Assembly: GCA_017555825.1 (NCBI GenBank)
Contig: JAFZFQ010000064.1
Location: forward strand, 1-63,481
Reading direction: 5' to 3'
DNA: 63,481 nucleotides
Source: Bacteroidaceae bacterium
GTDB lineage: Bacteria; Bacteroidota; Bacteroidia; Bacteroidales; Barnesiellaceae_A
The notes beneath the pieces were generated by a model that ran no database searches, had not been told where the DNA came from, and saw only the letters and a list, made by a program, of their open reading frames with translations. Made by a program: the position numbers and the translations under genes. Numbering within the stretch: position 1 is the first letter of the stretch; each line of letters starts with the position of its first letter. Below, piece by piece: positions 8,720-18,127 of this stretch.

Positions 8720-10702
8720 ATGAAATATCGCTCATCGCTACGGTACTTGCCGTTAGCTATACTCATTATATCGGTGGGGTTCATGCTCTTTTCTTGCGCC
8801 AACATGTCGCGCCCGAGCGGTGGCCCCACAGACGAGACTCCGCCTCAATACATCAAGAGCAAGCCCGCACTCAATGCCTGCAACTTCAACGACAAGCGCA
8901 TCGAGATAGAGTTTGACGAGATTATTCAGGTAGACAAGCCCTCCGAGAAGATTATTATCTCACCTCCGCAGCTCAACCAGCCCAAGATACAGGCACAAGG
9001 CAAGAAGGTGCGCATCGAGTTGCAAGACTCGTTGCAACCCGGCACTACCTATACCATAGACTTCAGCGATGCCATTGTCGACAACAACGAGAAAAATCCG
9101 CTCAAGGGCTTCAGCCTGTCGTTTTCTACAGGCGAGACGGTCGATTCGCTACAAATATCGGGCATACTGCTCAATGCCGAGAATCTGGAACCCATAACCG
9201 GCATGCTCGTGGGTGCATATAGCAACCTCGACGATAGCGCATTTACCACCCTGCCCATGGAGCGTATTTCATCGAGCGATGCCTTGGGACACTTCACCAT
9301 ACGCAACCTCAAAGCCGGATGTCAATACCGCATATTTGCCCTTAAAGACGCCAACCGCAACTACCGCTTTGATGAGCCCACCGAAGATATTGCCTTCTTG
9401 GATACCGTCTATACCCCATACGCCGAGCCCAAGCAATATGCCGACACTATATATACCGACTCGTTGGCCGTAGATACTATTATATATATAGACTACAACA
9501 ATTTCTATCCCAACGATGTGTTGCTCATGGCATTCAATGAGCAGAAAAAGAGCCGATATATGGAAGACAAGTCGCGCAAGCAACGCAACAAACTCGACTT
9601 TATCTTCTCTACTCCACACGACACCCTGCCCACTATCACTCCTATCAACTTCGAGCCCGATAGCAATTGGTATGTATTGGAGAAAAACCTCACCAACGAC
9701 ACGCTGTCGTATTGGATACGCGACTCGCTTATCTACAATGTCGACACACTCATGGTCGCCATGCAATACTACCGCACCGACACGCTCAACAATCTATCGC
9801 TCTATGACGATACCCTCACGATGACCTATCGCCCGCCCAAAGAGAACAAAAACAAGAAGAAATCAAAGCCCAAAAGCGAAAACGACACCCTGCCCGAGGT
9901 TATTCCCATGGTGTTTGCCGATATGAGTATCAATGCAAGCAATTCGCACGATGTCAATAAGCCTGTAACCATACAATTTACGGTTCCTATCGATAGCATC
10001 AACCTCACAGCGTTTCACCTCACCGAGAAACTCGACACCTTGTGGGTAGAGATTCCCGACTCGGCCTACACCCTGTTACCAGACTCTACCAAGGCTCGCA
10101 CCTACATTCTATCGCACAAGTGGAAACCCGAGGGCGAATACAGAATAGACGTAGACTCCCTTGCGGTATATGACATGTATGGCCTGCACACCGACAAGGC
10201 GAGCAAAAACCTCAAGACAAAATCGTTGCAAAACTACTCAAACCTATACTTTGCCATCACCGGCACAACCGACCATGCCGTTGTACAACTACTCGATGGC
10301 AGTGACAAGCCCGTGGTGCAAGTTCCGGTTGTAGATGGTGGCGCCGAGTTTACCTATCTCAAGCCCGGTACCTACTATGCCCGTCTATATATCGATAGCA
10401 ACAACAACGGCAAGTACGACACCGGCAACTATGCACTCAAGCAACAACCCGAGGAGGTATACTACTACCCACAATCGCTCGAACTGCGCGCCTACTGGAA
10501 CGTGGAGCAAAACTGGGATATATACAACACAGCAATAGACCTACAAAAGCCCAATGCTATAAAGAAAAACAAGACCAAAGAGGAGAAAAAAGAGGATAAA
10601 AACGAGCACACCGACTCGCACAACTCATACGGCTCCAACAGCGCATTTGGAGGCTCGACGGGCGGATATGGCTCGGGCGGTGCATTTCCCACTGTACGAT
10701 AA
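8720..10702 (+). CDS. lipoprotein with bacterial Ig-like domain
   Basis: A 660-residue outer-surface or periplasmic lipoprotein of unknown function that I recognise as a Bacteroidota-conserved type. A signal peptide ends in the lipobox 'LFSC' with Cys26 as lipid site, followed by 'SRPSGGPTDETPP'. Residues about 40-140 form an SbsA-type Ig-like domain ('FDEIIQVDKPSEKIIISPP ... GTTYTIDFSDAIVDNN'). A prealbumin-like domain follows at about 145-215 ('LVGAYSNLDDSAF', 'ALKDANRNYRFDEPTEDIAF'), and similar segments recur near the C-terminus ('YIDSNNNGKYDTGNY'). The tail is lysine/glutamate rich and then glycine/serine rich. purN starts 16 bases after the stop, so the two are probably one operon, a pairing whose functional sense is unclear. 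Confidence 0.8.
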   Translation: MKYRSSLRYLPLAILIISVGFMLFSCANMSRPSGGPTDETPPQYIKSKPALNACNFNDKRIEIEFDEIIQVDKPSEKIIISPPQLNQPKIQAQGKKVRIELQDSLQPGTTYTIDFSDAIVDNNEKNPLKGFSLSFSTGETVDSLQISGILLNAENLEPITGMLVGAYSNLDDSAFTTLPMERISSSDALGHFTIRNLKAGCQYRIFALKDANRNYRFDEPTEDIAFLDTVYTPYAEPKQYADTIYTDSLAVDTIIYIDYNNFYPNDVLLMAFNEQKKSRYMEDKSRKQRNKLDFIFSTPHDTLPTITPINFEPDSNWYVLEKNLTNDTLSYWIRDSLIYNVDTLMVAMQYYRTDTLNNLSLYDDTLTMTYRPPKENKNKKKSKPKSENDTLPEVIPMVFADMSINASNSHDVNKPVTIQFTVPIDSINLTAFHLTEKLDTLWVEIPDSAYTLLPDSTKARTYILSHKWKPEGEYRIDVDSLAVYDMYGLHTDKASKNLKTKSLQNYSNLYFAITGTTDHAVVQLLDGSDKPVVQVPVVDGGAEFTYLKPGTYYARLYIDSNNNGKYDTGNYALKQQPEEVYYYPQSLELRAYWNVEQNWDIYNTAIDLQKPNAIKKNKTKEEKKEDKNEHTDSHNSYGSNSAFGGSTGGYGSGGAFPTVR

Positions 10703-10718
10703 TATGTAATACTATAAT

Positions 10719-11285
10719 ATGAAACGAATAGCAATTTTTGCCTCGGGTTCGGGTACAAATGCCGAGGCTATTGCCCGCCACTTGGTAGGCAACCCCAACA
10801 TTGAAGTAGCATGCGTGCTTTCAAACCGAGCCAATGCCGGTGTACATCAACGTATGCAACAATTCAACATCCCCACACACACCTTTAGCAACGATGTGTG
10901 GCGCGAGGCTCACACCATAGTCGAGCTGTTGCAACAAGAACACATCGACCTCGTGGTATTGGCCGGATTTATGCGCAAGATCGAGGCTCCCCTCACTGCC
11001 GCCTATGCCGGTCGCATCGTCAATATACACCCATCACTGTTGCCCCGACATGGTGGCCCCGGCATGTACGGGCACCACGTACACGAGGCCGTACTCGATG
11101 CCGGCGATACCGAGAGTGGCATTACCATACACTATGTCGACGAGCAAATAGACGGTGGCGAAATCATTTTCCAAGCACGCTGCGAAGTTTGCCCCGGCGA
11201 TACCCCTGATAGCCTCGCCGACCGCATCCACATCCTGGAGCATCGCCACTTCCCCGTCGTTGTAGAAGAGATTCTCTCACGATAA
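10719..11285 (+). CDS. purN: phosphoribosylglycinamide formyltransferase
   Basis: Folate-dependent GAR transformylase, third step of de novo purine synthesis: transfers a formyl group from 10-formyl-THF to GAR. 188 residues, a usual length. The N-terminal phosphate-binding loop is 'IFASGSGTNAEAI'. Catalytic residues correspond to Asn102 and His104 in 'NIHPSLLP' and Asp141 in 'HYVDEQIDGG'. It follows the Ig-like lipoprotein by 16 bases and is probably co-transcribed. purD of the same pathway lies separately at 39.3 kb. A strong hairpin follows. Confidence 0.96.
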   Translation: MKRIAIFASGSGTNAEAIARHLVGNPNIEVACVLSNRANAGVHQRMQQFNIPTHTFSNDVWREAHTIVELLQQEHIDLVVLAGFMRKIEAPLTAAYAGRIVNIHPSLLPRHGGPGMYGHHVHEAVLDAGDTESGITIHYVDEQIDGGEIIFQARCEVCPGDTPDSLADRIHILEHRHFPVVVEEILSR

Positions 11286-11332
11286 TCACCCAAGAGGTTG
11301 GCTCAACCTTCTTTATACGTGTACACCAATAA

Positions 11333-11367
11333 AAGCCCCATTGACGCTGCTTGTGTCAATGGGGCTT
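11333..11367. terminator. bidirectional terminator between purN and SusD-like gene
   Basis: A 13-bp stem (AAGCCCCATTGAC / GTCAATGGGGCTT), 9-base loop, between two convergent genes. The minus-strand side is followed by TTTATT, a better T run than the plus-strand side. Confidence 0.8.
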
Positions 11368-11392
11368 GAATATTGGGGGTATATCGTATTTT

Positions 11393-13357
11393 TTAGTAAC
11401 CCGGATTTTGTGTCATATTGGGATTCATACCCACCTCATCTTGCGGTATGGGCAATAGTTGGTAATACTCGTCAACGCCATACTCTTGCATAAAGAGACC
11501 GTTGCGTTTCATATAGGCAAAATTACCTACCGAATAGAGCAACAACTGCTTGCGGGCGTCGGTAATGGTCTGTTTTATATCATCGGGATTGACCGTAAAG
11601 CCTTTTGCTTCGGCCAGTGTTTGAAGGGCTTCATGCGCTCTTGCCCAATCGCCCATGTAATAGTTTGCCTCGGCATAGAGGAGCATAACCTCGGTAAGTG
11701 TTTGCACAGGTATGAATAAAGGCGACCGGATGGTAATATCTCCGCGAGTTTGCATAGTAGTTGTACAATCAAGGGCAAAAATCACCTCATCACAATTCTT
11801 TATATTCGCGATGGCAAATGGATCGCTAAAGTTGGCATCGGTGAGTGTATAAAAACCGGAGCGTATAACCTGGTCGAGCATTTCACGCGCCTTATGGTAA
11901 TCACCACGAGCAATCGCCATCTCGGCAATGAGCACACGGGCTACATCTTTCGATACAAAGAAGAATGAATCAATATCCTTGAGCGACTCGTCTTTCTTTT
12001 CCTCCGGTATACATTCCATAGCCTCTAATGCAAGCGCCATCTGCTCTCCCAAGATGATGTGCATATCGGTGCGGGGCTCGAACATTTCGTCAAAGAAAGA
12101 TTCGTAAGAGGGATAATATGGCACATCGCCCCACATTGTAGTCATGTAGTAGTATTGCATAGCACCAAAGAGGTTGCAATATCCTTGATATACATTCTTC
12201 TGTTGCTCATCGGCATATCGCAACAACAGCGCCTTGTTGAGAGAGCTATAGAACGAAGACCAACAATTGAGTATATTTTGTTGTGCGGGGTTGATATTTT
12301 GCTGTACAAGATAACCTACCTCATTGTTGTAGTGGAAGAGTTGCTGTATGTGATTATAAATAGAGAGTGACTTGGAGAGCTCCAAGGCCATCGAAGCAAC
12401 GACAGCAGCACCATCTGCTCCCAACAAAGGTACACCTGCATTATTGTATGTATCACTATAGAGATTGGTGAGCATATTTTCTTCCGAAGGGCCTACAGAG
12501 GGAGTATCACCAAAACCCTCCTCGCCTACTTCGCCATCGCCATCCCAGTCGAAATAGCATTTCAAATCGGGTACAGAAACCTCCATACCCAAATCGGCAT
12601 ATCGCTCGACAATGTAGCGTGCAATATCTTCCAATCGGTATCGTAATTCGCCAAGGTCTTCGGCGATAATTTCTTGTGTTGCCTCCGAGAATTTTCCCTC
12701 GGCAGCAAACTCACGACAGAGTCTTGCCAAATACTCGGTCAACTCGGCCTCACTGCGCTCTACAAGCAACAACGACGATATAGCAATGAGCACACCAGCC
12801 TTCTCGTCGCCACTGATAATAGAGAGACGAGAAGCATCGACCTGTGCATATTGAGACAAGCCAAAGGCTCCGAAGAGCTCTTTTTGAGCCTGATCATTGG
12901 CCTCCTGAAAGCTCTTACCACGAGCTACAAGGTTGAGCACACGTTGATACTTGATGTGTGTGAGAATATTGACGTTGATGGTTGTAGCGTCCGAAATATC
13001 GACAATCGCACGCAGATTGAGCGTACCTGTCGAGAGCTCGCCTCGCACCTCATTAAAGAAGTAACCGTTGGCACTGAGGTCGGCATAAGGTGTATCAAAC
13101 ATCTTAGAGCCAAAGGTAAAGCTTCCCTCATCGTCGACGATTGTGGTATTATACATGCTACCTGTAGGCTCCATGTTGGCATCCAAGAGTTGCATGGTAA
13201 TGGTAGAACCACTCACAAACGGGCCCTTCTCGACCTTTCCGCTCACGGTGTAATTTTGAGGTTGGAAAGGCTCATCGGGATTACCTAAAAGACCACAAGC
13301 AGCCAGCGACAGCACAAAAGCCACCGTAGCAAGGATCTTTATAGAGAATGTTTTCAT
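11393..13357 (-). CDS. SusD/RagB-like lipoprotein with extra N-terminal domain
   Basis: A 654-residue predicted outer-membrane lipoprotein. The signal peptide ends in 'LSLAAC' with Cys21 as lipid site. Residues about 35-280 are unlike SusD: a 'VSGKVEKGPFVSGSTI' motif begins a beta-rich domain seen in surface lipoproteins, followed by a helical part and an EF-hand-like 'DWDGDGEVGEE' segment. From about 300 on it resembles SusD/RagB: a TPR-like helical region with 'MTTMWGDVPYY', 'LLYAEANYYMGD', and the family-typical C-terminus 'LLPIPQDEVGMNPNMTQNPGY'. No SusC-type receptor is next to it, which is unusual. It lies 44 bases after deoC on the same strand and may be read from that operon. Glycan binding is inferred only from the SusD-like part. 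Confidence 0.72.
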   Translation of the reverse strand: MKTFSIKILATVAFVLSLAACGLLGNPDEPFQPQNYTVSGKVEKGPFVSGSTITMQLLDANMEPTGSMYNTTIVDDEGSFTFGSKMFDTPYADLSANGYFFNEVRGELSTGTLNLRAIVDISDATTINVNILTHIKYQRVLNLVARGKSFQEANDQAQKELFGAFGLSQYAQVDASRLSIISGDEKAGVLIAISSLLLVERSEAELTEYLARLCREFAAEGKFSEATQEIIAEDLGELRYRLEDIARYIVERYADLGMEVSVPDLKCYFDWDGDGEVGEEGFGDTPSVGPSEENMLTNLYSDTYNNAGVPLLGADGAAVVASMALELSKSLSIYNHIQQLFHYNNEVGYLVQQNINPAQQNILNCWSSFYSSLNKALLLRYADEQQKNVYQGYCNLFGAMQYYYMTTMWGDVPYYPSYESFFDEMFEPRTDMHIILGEQMALALEAMECIPEEKKDESLKDIDSFFFVSKDVARVLIAEMAIARGDYHKAREMLDQVIRSGFYTLTDANFSDPFAIANIKNCDEVIFALDCTTTMQTRGDITIRSPLFIPVQTLTEVMLLYAEANYYMGDWARAHEALQTLAEAKGFTVNPDDIKQTITDARKQLLLYSVGNFAYMKRNGLFMQEYGVDEYYQLLPIPQDEVGMNPNMTQNPGY

Positions 13358-13401
13358 GACAATAGGAGATATTGATTATATATACAACAAAAGGTAGGAT
13401 A

Positions 13402-14283
13402 TTAGAAATATTTCACCTCTTTACCCCAAATATCGCTGAGCAAGTTGTTGGCCAAACGGCTTGCACCAATGCGGAAGTAGCGATTGTTGAGCCACTCCTC
13501 GCCCAAGACGGCAGCCACCACGCAATAGTACTTCACAGCGTCGGCAGTAGTAGATATGCCACCGGCAGGCTTGAAGCCAATCATTGTACCGGTCTTGTCG
13601 TAGTACTCTTTGATAGCTTGACACATCACGTATGCAGCCTCAAGTGTAGCAGCCGGCTCTTGCTTGCCGGTCGATGTCTTGATAAAGTCGGCACCCGAGT
13701 ATATTGAGAGCAAAGAGGCTTTCTTTATCATCGAAGCACTCTTGAGAGCACCTGTTTCGAGAATAACTTTGAGGTGAGCATCGCCACAAGCACTCTTGAG
13801 CTCGGCAATCTCATCGCATACCTCCTCATAGTTGCCAGCCAACATATCACCTACATTGATAACGATATCTATCTCATCGGCACCATCTTTCACAGCCAAC
13901 ATGGTCTCGGCCACCTTAACCTCAGTAAATGTTTGTGACGAGGGGAAACCACCCGATACGGCAGCAATATTTACATCCGACACCTCAAGATTCATGCGCA
14001 CGGTAGCAGCATAATTGGGGTATACACAGATGGCAGCTACGTTGGGCATGTCGCCATGCTCGTTTTCAAAATCATTGACACGTTGGGTAAAGCGGGCTAC
14101 GCTGTCGGTATAGTCTTCGCTACGCAAGGTTGTGAGGTCAATACAGTTGAAAAGTTGCTTATACACCTCGACAGTATTGTATTTCTCGTAGTTTTCACGC
14201 ACAATTTTTTCCACCTCCATTTGTACGGCGGCATCATCAAGCTCTACAACATATTGAGCCAATGTTTTTTCGTATTTGTTCAT
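13402..14283 (-). CDS. deoC: deoxyribose-phosphate aldolase
   Basis: Class I aldolase cleaving 2-deoxyribose 5-phosphate to glyceraldehyde 3-phosphate and acetaldehyde in deoxynucleoside breakdown. 293 residues, the longer form usual in Bacteroidota. TIM-barrel motifs: 'IDLTTLRSEDY' at the start, 'AAICVYPNYA', 'DEIDIVINVG', 'KVILETGAL', the Schiff-base lysine in 'ADFIKTSTGK', and the second lysine in 'GFKPAGGIST'. It begins 2 bases after the stop of the MazG-like gene, so dtd, the MazG-like gene and deoC form one operon. Confidence 0.96.
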   Translation of the reverse strand: MNKYEKTLAQYVVELDDAAVQMEVEKIVRENYEKYNTVEVYKQLFNCIDLTTLRSEDYTDSVARFTQRVNDFENEHGDMPNVAAICVYPNYAATVRMNLEVSDVNIAAVSGGFPSSQTFTEVKVAETMLAVKDGADEIDIVINVGDMLAGNYEEVCDEIAELKSACGDAHLKVILETGALKSASMIKKASLLSIYSGADFIKTSTGKQEPAATLEAAYVMCQAIKEYYDKTGTMIGFKPAGGISTTADAVKYYCVVAAVLGEEWLNNRYFRIGASRLANNLLSDIWGKEVKYF

Positions 14284-14285
14284 AT

Positions 14286-14609
14286 CTATTTGAGTTTTGG
14301 ATTATTTACATGTCGATCTTTATCGCGAGCCGTTTTCTTCTCAAGATTGCGATTGAAAGCCTCGGTGAGGTCTATTCCGGTCTGGTTGGCAATACAGATG
14401 AGCACCCACATCACATCGGCCAACTCGTCGGCCAGCGAGGTCTTTTCGCCGGGCTTGGTCGATTGGTCGCCATAGGTACGCGCCATAATACGCGCCACCT
14501 CGCCCACCTCCTCGGTGAGTATTGCCATATTGGTGAGCTCGCTGAAGTAACGCACACCATATTTCTTTATCCATTCATCGACCTGATGTTGAGCCTCGGC
14601 TATGGTCAT
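14286..14609 (-). CDS. MazG-like nucleotide pyrophosphohydrolase
   Basis: A 107-residue all-helical NTP pyrophosphohydrolase, probably hydrolysing non-canonical or surplus (d)NTPs. The metal-binding pattern is visible as 'LTEEVGEVARIMAR' (EExxE) and 'DELADVMWVL' (ExxD). An upstream ATG at 14633 would overlap the end of dtd by 23 bases; the ATG at 14609, which follows the dtd stop codon by one base and starts 'MTIAEAQHQVDEW', is the more likely start. Tight coupling with dtd and deoC places it in a small nucleotide and tRNA quality-control operon. Exact substrate unknown. Confidence 0.88.
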   Translation of the reverse strand: MTIAEAQHQVDEWIKKYGVRYFSELTNMAILTEEVGEVARIMARTYGDQSTKPGEKTSLADELADVMWVLICIANQTGIDLTEAFNRNLEKKTARDKDRHVNNPKLK

Positions 14610-14610
14610 T

Positions 14611-15063
14611 TTATTCGCGATTTTGAGAGTCAATACATATTGTTACAGGGCCATCGTTGACAAGCGCCACTTGCATATCGGCGCCAAACACGCCTGTGCC
14701 TACGGGAGTACCTATGGCCTGCGAGAGACGATCACAGAACAACTCATACAAGGGAATGGCATGCTCGGGGCGCGAGGCACGTATGTAAGAGGGGCGATTG
14801 CCCTTCTTGGTAGAGGCATGCAAGGTAAATTGGCTCACCACCAAGGCGTGACCCGAAACGTCGGTAACAGAGCAATTCATCACACCATTGGCATCGTCGA
14901 AGATGCGCAATTGCGATGCCTTCTTGACAAGCCAATCGACATCCTCTTCGCTGTCACGATCTTCTACACCAACGAGTATGAGCATACCATGGCCTATGGC
15001 CGAATGCACCTCTCCGGCTATCGTTACTGAAGCCTCTTTGACTCGTTGTATTACAATACGCAT
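14611..15063 (-). CDS. dtd: D-aminoacyl-tRNA deacylase
   Basis: Removes D-amino acids (and glycine mischarged on tRNA-Ala) from tRNA. 150 residues, standard length. The N-terminus '[15 protein letters not shown]' is diagnostic; the active-site motifs are 'SQFTLHA' (usual SQxT) and 'VNDGPVT' (usual NxGPxT). First gene of a compact operon with the MazG-like gene and deoC. Upstream lies the terminator of the TonB-dependent receptor gene, so the operon starts here. Confidence 0.96.
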   Translation of the reverse strand: MRIVIQRVKEASVTIAGEVHSAIGHGMLILVGVEDRDSEEDVDWLVKKASQLRIFDDANGVMNCSVTDVSGHALVVSQFTLHASTKKGNRPSYIRASRPEHAIPLYELFCDRLSQAIGTPVGTGVFGADMQVALVNDGPVTICIDSQNRE

Positions 15064-15094
15064 AGTTTTATGTTTATGTTCACTGCAAAGTAAA

Positions 15095-15129
15095 TAAAAA
15101 AAAACGATACTCTGTGTAGAATATCGTTC
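15095..15129 (-). terminator. terminator of the TonB-dependent receptor gene
   Basis: On the minus strand the stem AACGATA/TATCGTT with a 12-base loop is followed directly by a run of nine T. It lies about 35 bases after the receptor stop codon. Confidence 0.75.
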
Positions 15130-15162
15130 TTTTATTATTGTAGAGGCCCGGGGGCAATAACA

Positions 15163-17472
15163 CTATCGAAAGTCTAACTTCACACCAAAGAAATAGCTGC
15201 GCGGTGTAGCGGGTCCATAGATATATCCCGAGTCGCGATTGGGGCCTTTATCGAAGTCTTTTTGGTAGGCATTGAAGATGTTTTGCACACCGGCATGCAA
15301 CTGCATGGTGAGCTCACTTGAGAGGTCAAAGTCATAGGCAACCTTGAGGTTGGCATTGAAGAAGTCGGGCGTACGCTCAATGCGGTCTTTTTCGATATAT
15401 CCTGCCAAATGTTGTACCCACATCTCTCCGGTATATGTACCCGACAAGTCGATAGCCAAGTGGTGTGTGGGCTTGAATGTTGCGGTAATAAAGCCATACC
15501 AATCGGGGGTGCGGAACATTTCGGTAGCTGCCTCTACATCGGGATCCTCGCTCCACACCTCGGGAGTCTTGTAAATACTGCGTTGCCATGTGAGACCAAG
15601 TTGTGCATCGAACCACGACGATACCGCAGCACGCGACTCAAAGTTGACACCAAAGACTTGTCCACCGCCACCATTGCGACGTTGTATAATGGCATTGCCG
15701 GCATTGTCCGAACCTATATGCTCCATAACAAAGGCATCGCTGAGGTCGGTAAAGAAACCCTCCAAAAGGAAATTGGTGGGCACCTCGCCTATCTTTTCAT
15801 ACACATCGACCGATGCACTCACACTGCGCGATTTCTCTTCCTTCAAGTTGGGGTCGAGCACAATGAGCGACACCTCGCCACCCACGGCCATGATGTGCAA
15901 GTCTTCGTCGAATGCTTGCGGTGCACGGAAACCCTCAGAGTAACTCAATCGGATATTAATATCCTTTGTGGGGTTGTATCGCACGTTGACACGAGGGCTG
16001 AAGATAAGATTTTTCACCAGGTTGTGCTTATCGAGGCGAGCTCCGATAAGGAAACCCCAACGGTCGTTTTTCCACTCATTTTGGAAGTATGCACTACCAA
16101 TGTGTACTGTTTGGTCTATGTAGCGATCGTAGCCGGGTGCGTCGTCCGATAGCGCATCGTAGTTGTACTCAATACCACCGGTCATCTCGGCGGGCATAAA
16201 GAGCAACTTGTCGAAACTGTGCATATATTGCACACCGGCAACAACTGTGAGGTCGTGTGTGAAACCATAGGCATGGGGGTCTTGTCCGGCGCCATAGTAG
16301 CTGTCGCGATTGGTGTTTTGCAACGATACAAAGGCATTAATTTTGTTTTTGTAATCGGGGGTAAAATAGTCGAAGTTGAGACCACCACCGTTGATAGAGT
16401 GCTCGGTTTGCTCGGCAATCATAGCCTCGTGCGGGGGCAAGTGCATGTTATCGCCACCACGACGTTTCTCGCTTATTCCGTGATATTCGAGGGTGAGCTT
16501 TGAGTAAAGACTTGTCTTGTAATAGGCACGCGTACCAATGGTGATGCCTCGCAACATGGGCAACTCGGTAAATCCGTCGCCATCGTGGTCGTAAGCATCG
16601 CGTTGGCGGTGCTGACCGTAGATATATACACCGGCCTTACCATTATCGGTTACCAACGAGGCGTTGAGCATGGTATTGTTGTCCCACGCATTGCTACCCC
16701 CATAGTTGATAGAAGAGTGTGTCGCTGAGGCCGAGTTGTGCAAGGGCTCGCGAGTAATAATATTGACCGTACCACCCACGGCCGAAGAGCCGAAGAGAGC
16801 CGAACCACCACCACGTACAACCTCGACACGTTCTATCATATTGGCAGGTATCTGCTCAAGACCATATACACCCGAGAGGGCGCTGAATATGGGTCGCGAG
16901 TCGATGAGTATTTGCGAATAGTGACCATCAAGACCATTGATGCGCACTTGTTGGAAACCACAGTTCTGACAGTTATCCTCTACACGCACACCGGGCTGAA
17001 AGTTCAAGCCGTCGGCTATACAAGCTGCATTGACCTTGGTGAGTGTAGAGACATCGAGCACCTTGACTAACGAAGGAGCCATGCGACGAGTGGTAACATT
17101 GCGATTGGATGTAACAACAACCTCGTCGAGCGAAAAATGCTCGGGAACGATACTAAAGTGCAACTCGTGCGACTCGCCGGGATGGAGCGTTACAGTGCGC
17201 TCGAAAGTGGCATAGCCAAGCGAAGTAGCTACCACGGTATAGGTTCCCTCGGGGATGTTTTTTATCATATAGTGACCAGTAGCATCGGTCATCACACCAA
17301 GGGTAGTGCCCTTGATGCGCACGTTTATATAGGCCATGTGCTCGCCGGTGGTCTTGTCGGTCACGTGACCATAGAGGTGGGCATCGGTGGGTTTAACTTC
17401 GTGAGAAGAGGGATTTGCCTGCACGGCAAAGAACAACAGTGTATATAAAAATAGAATAGAAAGTCTTTTCAT
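15163..17472 (-). CDS. TonB-dependent outer-membrane receptor
   Basis: A 769-residue receptor from the ATG at 17472 (starting 'MKRLSILFLYTLLFF', a signal peptide); an ATG six codons upstream is less likely. Residues about 35-115 are a carboxypeptidase-regulatory-like domain ('LYGHVTDKTTGEHMAYINV'). 'LDEVVVTSNRN' follows, then the plug domain with 'GVRVEDNCQNCGFQQVRINGL' and 'VEVVRGGGSALFGSSAVGGTVNI'. The rest is a 22-strand barrel ending in Phe-Arg. It looks like a BtuB/FecA/CirA-type receptor and not a SusC. The substrate is not visible; a small Cys/His-containing protein encoded just upstream suggests a metal or metal complex, as inference only. It ends at its own terminator. Confidence 0.93.
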   Translation of the reverse strand: MKRLSILFLYTLLFFAVQANPSSHEVKPTDAHLYGHVTDKTTGEHMAYINVRIKGTTLGVMTDATGHYMIKNIPEGTYTVVATSLGYATFERTVTLHPGESHELHFSIVPEHFSLDEVVVTSNRNVTTRRMAPSLVKVLDVSTLTKVNAACIADGLNFQPGVRVEDNCQNCGFQQVRINGLDGHYSQILIDSRPIFSALSGVYGLEQIPANMIERVEVVRGGGSALFGSSAVGGTVNIITREPLHNSASATHSSINYGGSNAWDNNTMLNASLVTDNGKAGVYIYGQHRQRDAYDHDGDGFTELPMLRGITIGTRAYYKTSLYSKLTLEYHGISEKRRGGDNMHLPPHEAMIAEQTEHSINGGGLNFDYFTPDYKNKINAFVSLQNTNRDSYYGAGQDPHAYGFTHDLTVVAGVQYMHSFDKLLFMPAEMTGGIEYNYDALSDDAPGYDRYIDQTVHIGSAYFQNEWKNDRWGFLIGARLDKHNLVKNLIFSPRVNVRYNPTKDINIRLSYSEGFRAPQAFDEDLHIMAVGGEVSLIVLDPNLKEEKSRSVSASVDVYEKIGEVPTNFLLEGFFTDLSDAFVMEHIGSDNAGNAIIQRRNGGGGQVFGVNFESRAAVSSWFDAQLGLTWQRSIYKTPEVWSEDPDVEAATEMFRTPDWYGFITATFKPTHHLAIDLSGTYTGEMWVQHLAGYIEKDRIERTPDFFNANLKVAYDFDLSSELTMQLHAGVQNIFNAYQKDFDKGPNRDSGYIYGPATPRSYFFGVKLDFR

Positions 17473-17613
17473 TGATATAAATTTGAGCACACACCACGTG
17501 TGTAATGGGATTTGAATTATTAAAGGAAATCACAACGAATGCACATACACAACGTATTGCTACGCGGTATGGGCATGAGTAGGGCATACAAAGCCTACAC
17601 AAGGCTGTACACA

Positions 17614-17940
17614 TCAAGAAAAGACGGGAGGTGCGCGCAGATAGCTACAATGACCGCACAAAGCTATATGAAAGACTTCGGCGCGTGTGTAGTCGTGTAG
17701 CGTAGTGCAGGGAACAGGCGGCAAAACGCAAGCCGATGCAACAACAAATTGTGAGAGTTGTATGTGACAGAAGGGACAATCGTCCATGGCTGCAGCAGCC
17801 TCGCGATGGGCGCGCTCCTCGTCATCAGGATAGAGCTCATGAAATCGGACATCGGAGTGAATGTCAAAAAACTTTACTGTTGTTACCGGCAAGAATGCCA
17901 ACAACATGATCACAGCATATATGAGTTCTCTCCTTTTCAA
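17614..17940 (-). CDS. small membrane protein with CPFC motif (DUF2946-like)
   Basis: 108 residues. One N-terminal membrane segment (about residues 8-24), a soluble acidic stretch 'SDVRFHELYPDDEERAHRE', a 'DDCPFCHIQ' motif, and a C-terminal 'CGHCSYLRAPP'. The CPxC motif in the middle and a 'RAPP' end resemble the DUF2946 family, which is often found near TonB-dependent metal receptors; this is resemblance from memory, not a search result. The TonB-dependent receptor gene starts about 140 bases downstream on the same strand and has no clear promoter of its own, so the two are probably co-transcribed. A role in metal sensing or handling is speculative. Confidence 0.6.
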   Translation of the reverse strand: MKRRELIYAVIMLLAFLPVTTVKFFDIHSDVRFHELYPDDEERAHREAAAAMDDCPFCHIQLSQFVVASACVLPPVPCTTLHDYTRAEVFHIALCGHCSYLRAPPVFS

Positions 17941-17987
17941 GTTTATATAACTTTATCTCTCAGTTACTTAATATCGATTTGACGGTG

Positions 17988-18018
17988 CAAAGATACAATG
18001 CGCAATGGCATACTACAA
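17988..18018 (-). promoter_or_regulatory. promoter of the CPFC protein and TonB receptor genes
   Basis: The minus strand has ATTG (18018-18015), a 19-base spacer and TATCTTTG (17995-17988). The spacing and -7 box fit the Bacteroidota consensus; the -33 box has one mismatch. Confidence 0.5.
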
Positions 18019-18127
18019 TAACTATTTATTACTATTTTTAAGTAAATATATAGCCAAATATAATTAAAGTGATTGTAATATGCTAATAATCAATATATTA
18101 CAGGCATGCTTTTTTAACACCAATTTA

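Noticed and set aside
17473-17613. Possible riboswitch (for example cobalamin) before the TonB receptor
   Set aside because: The 140-base gap is too short and has no B12-box-like sequence or conserved helices that I could recognise.
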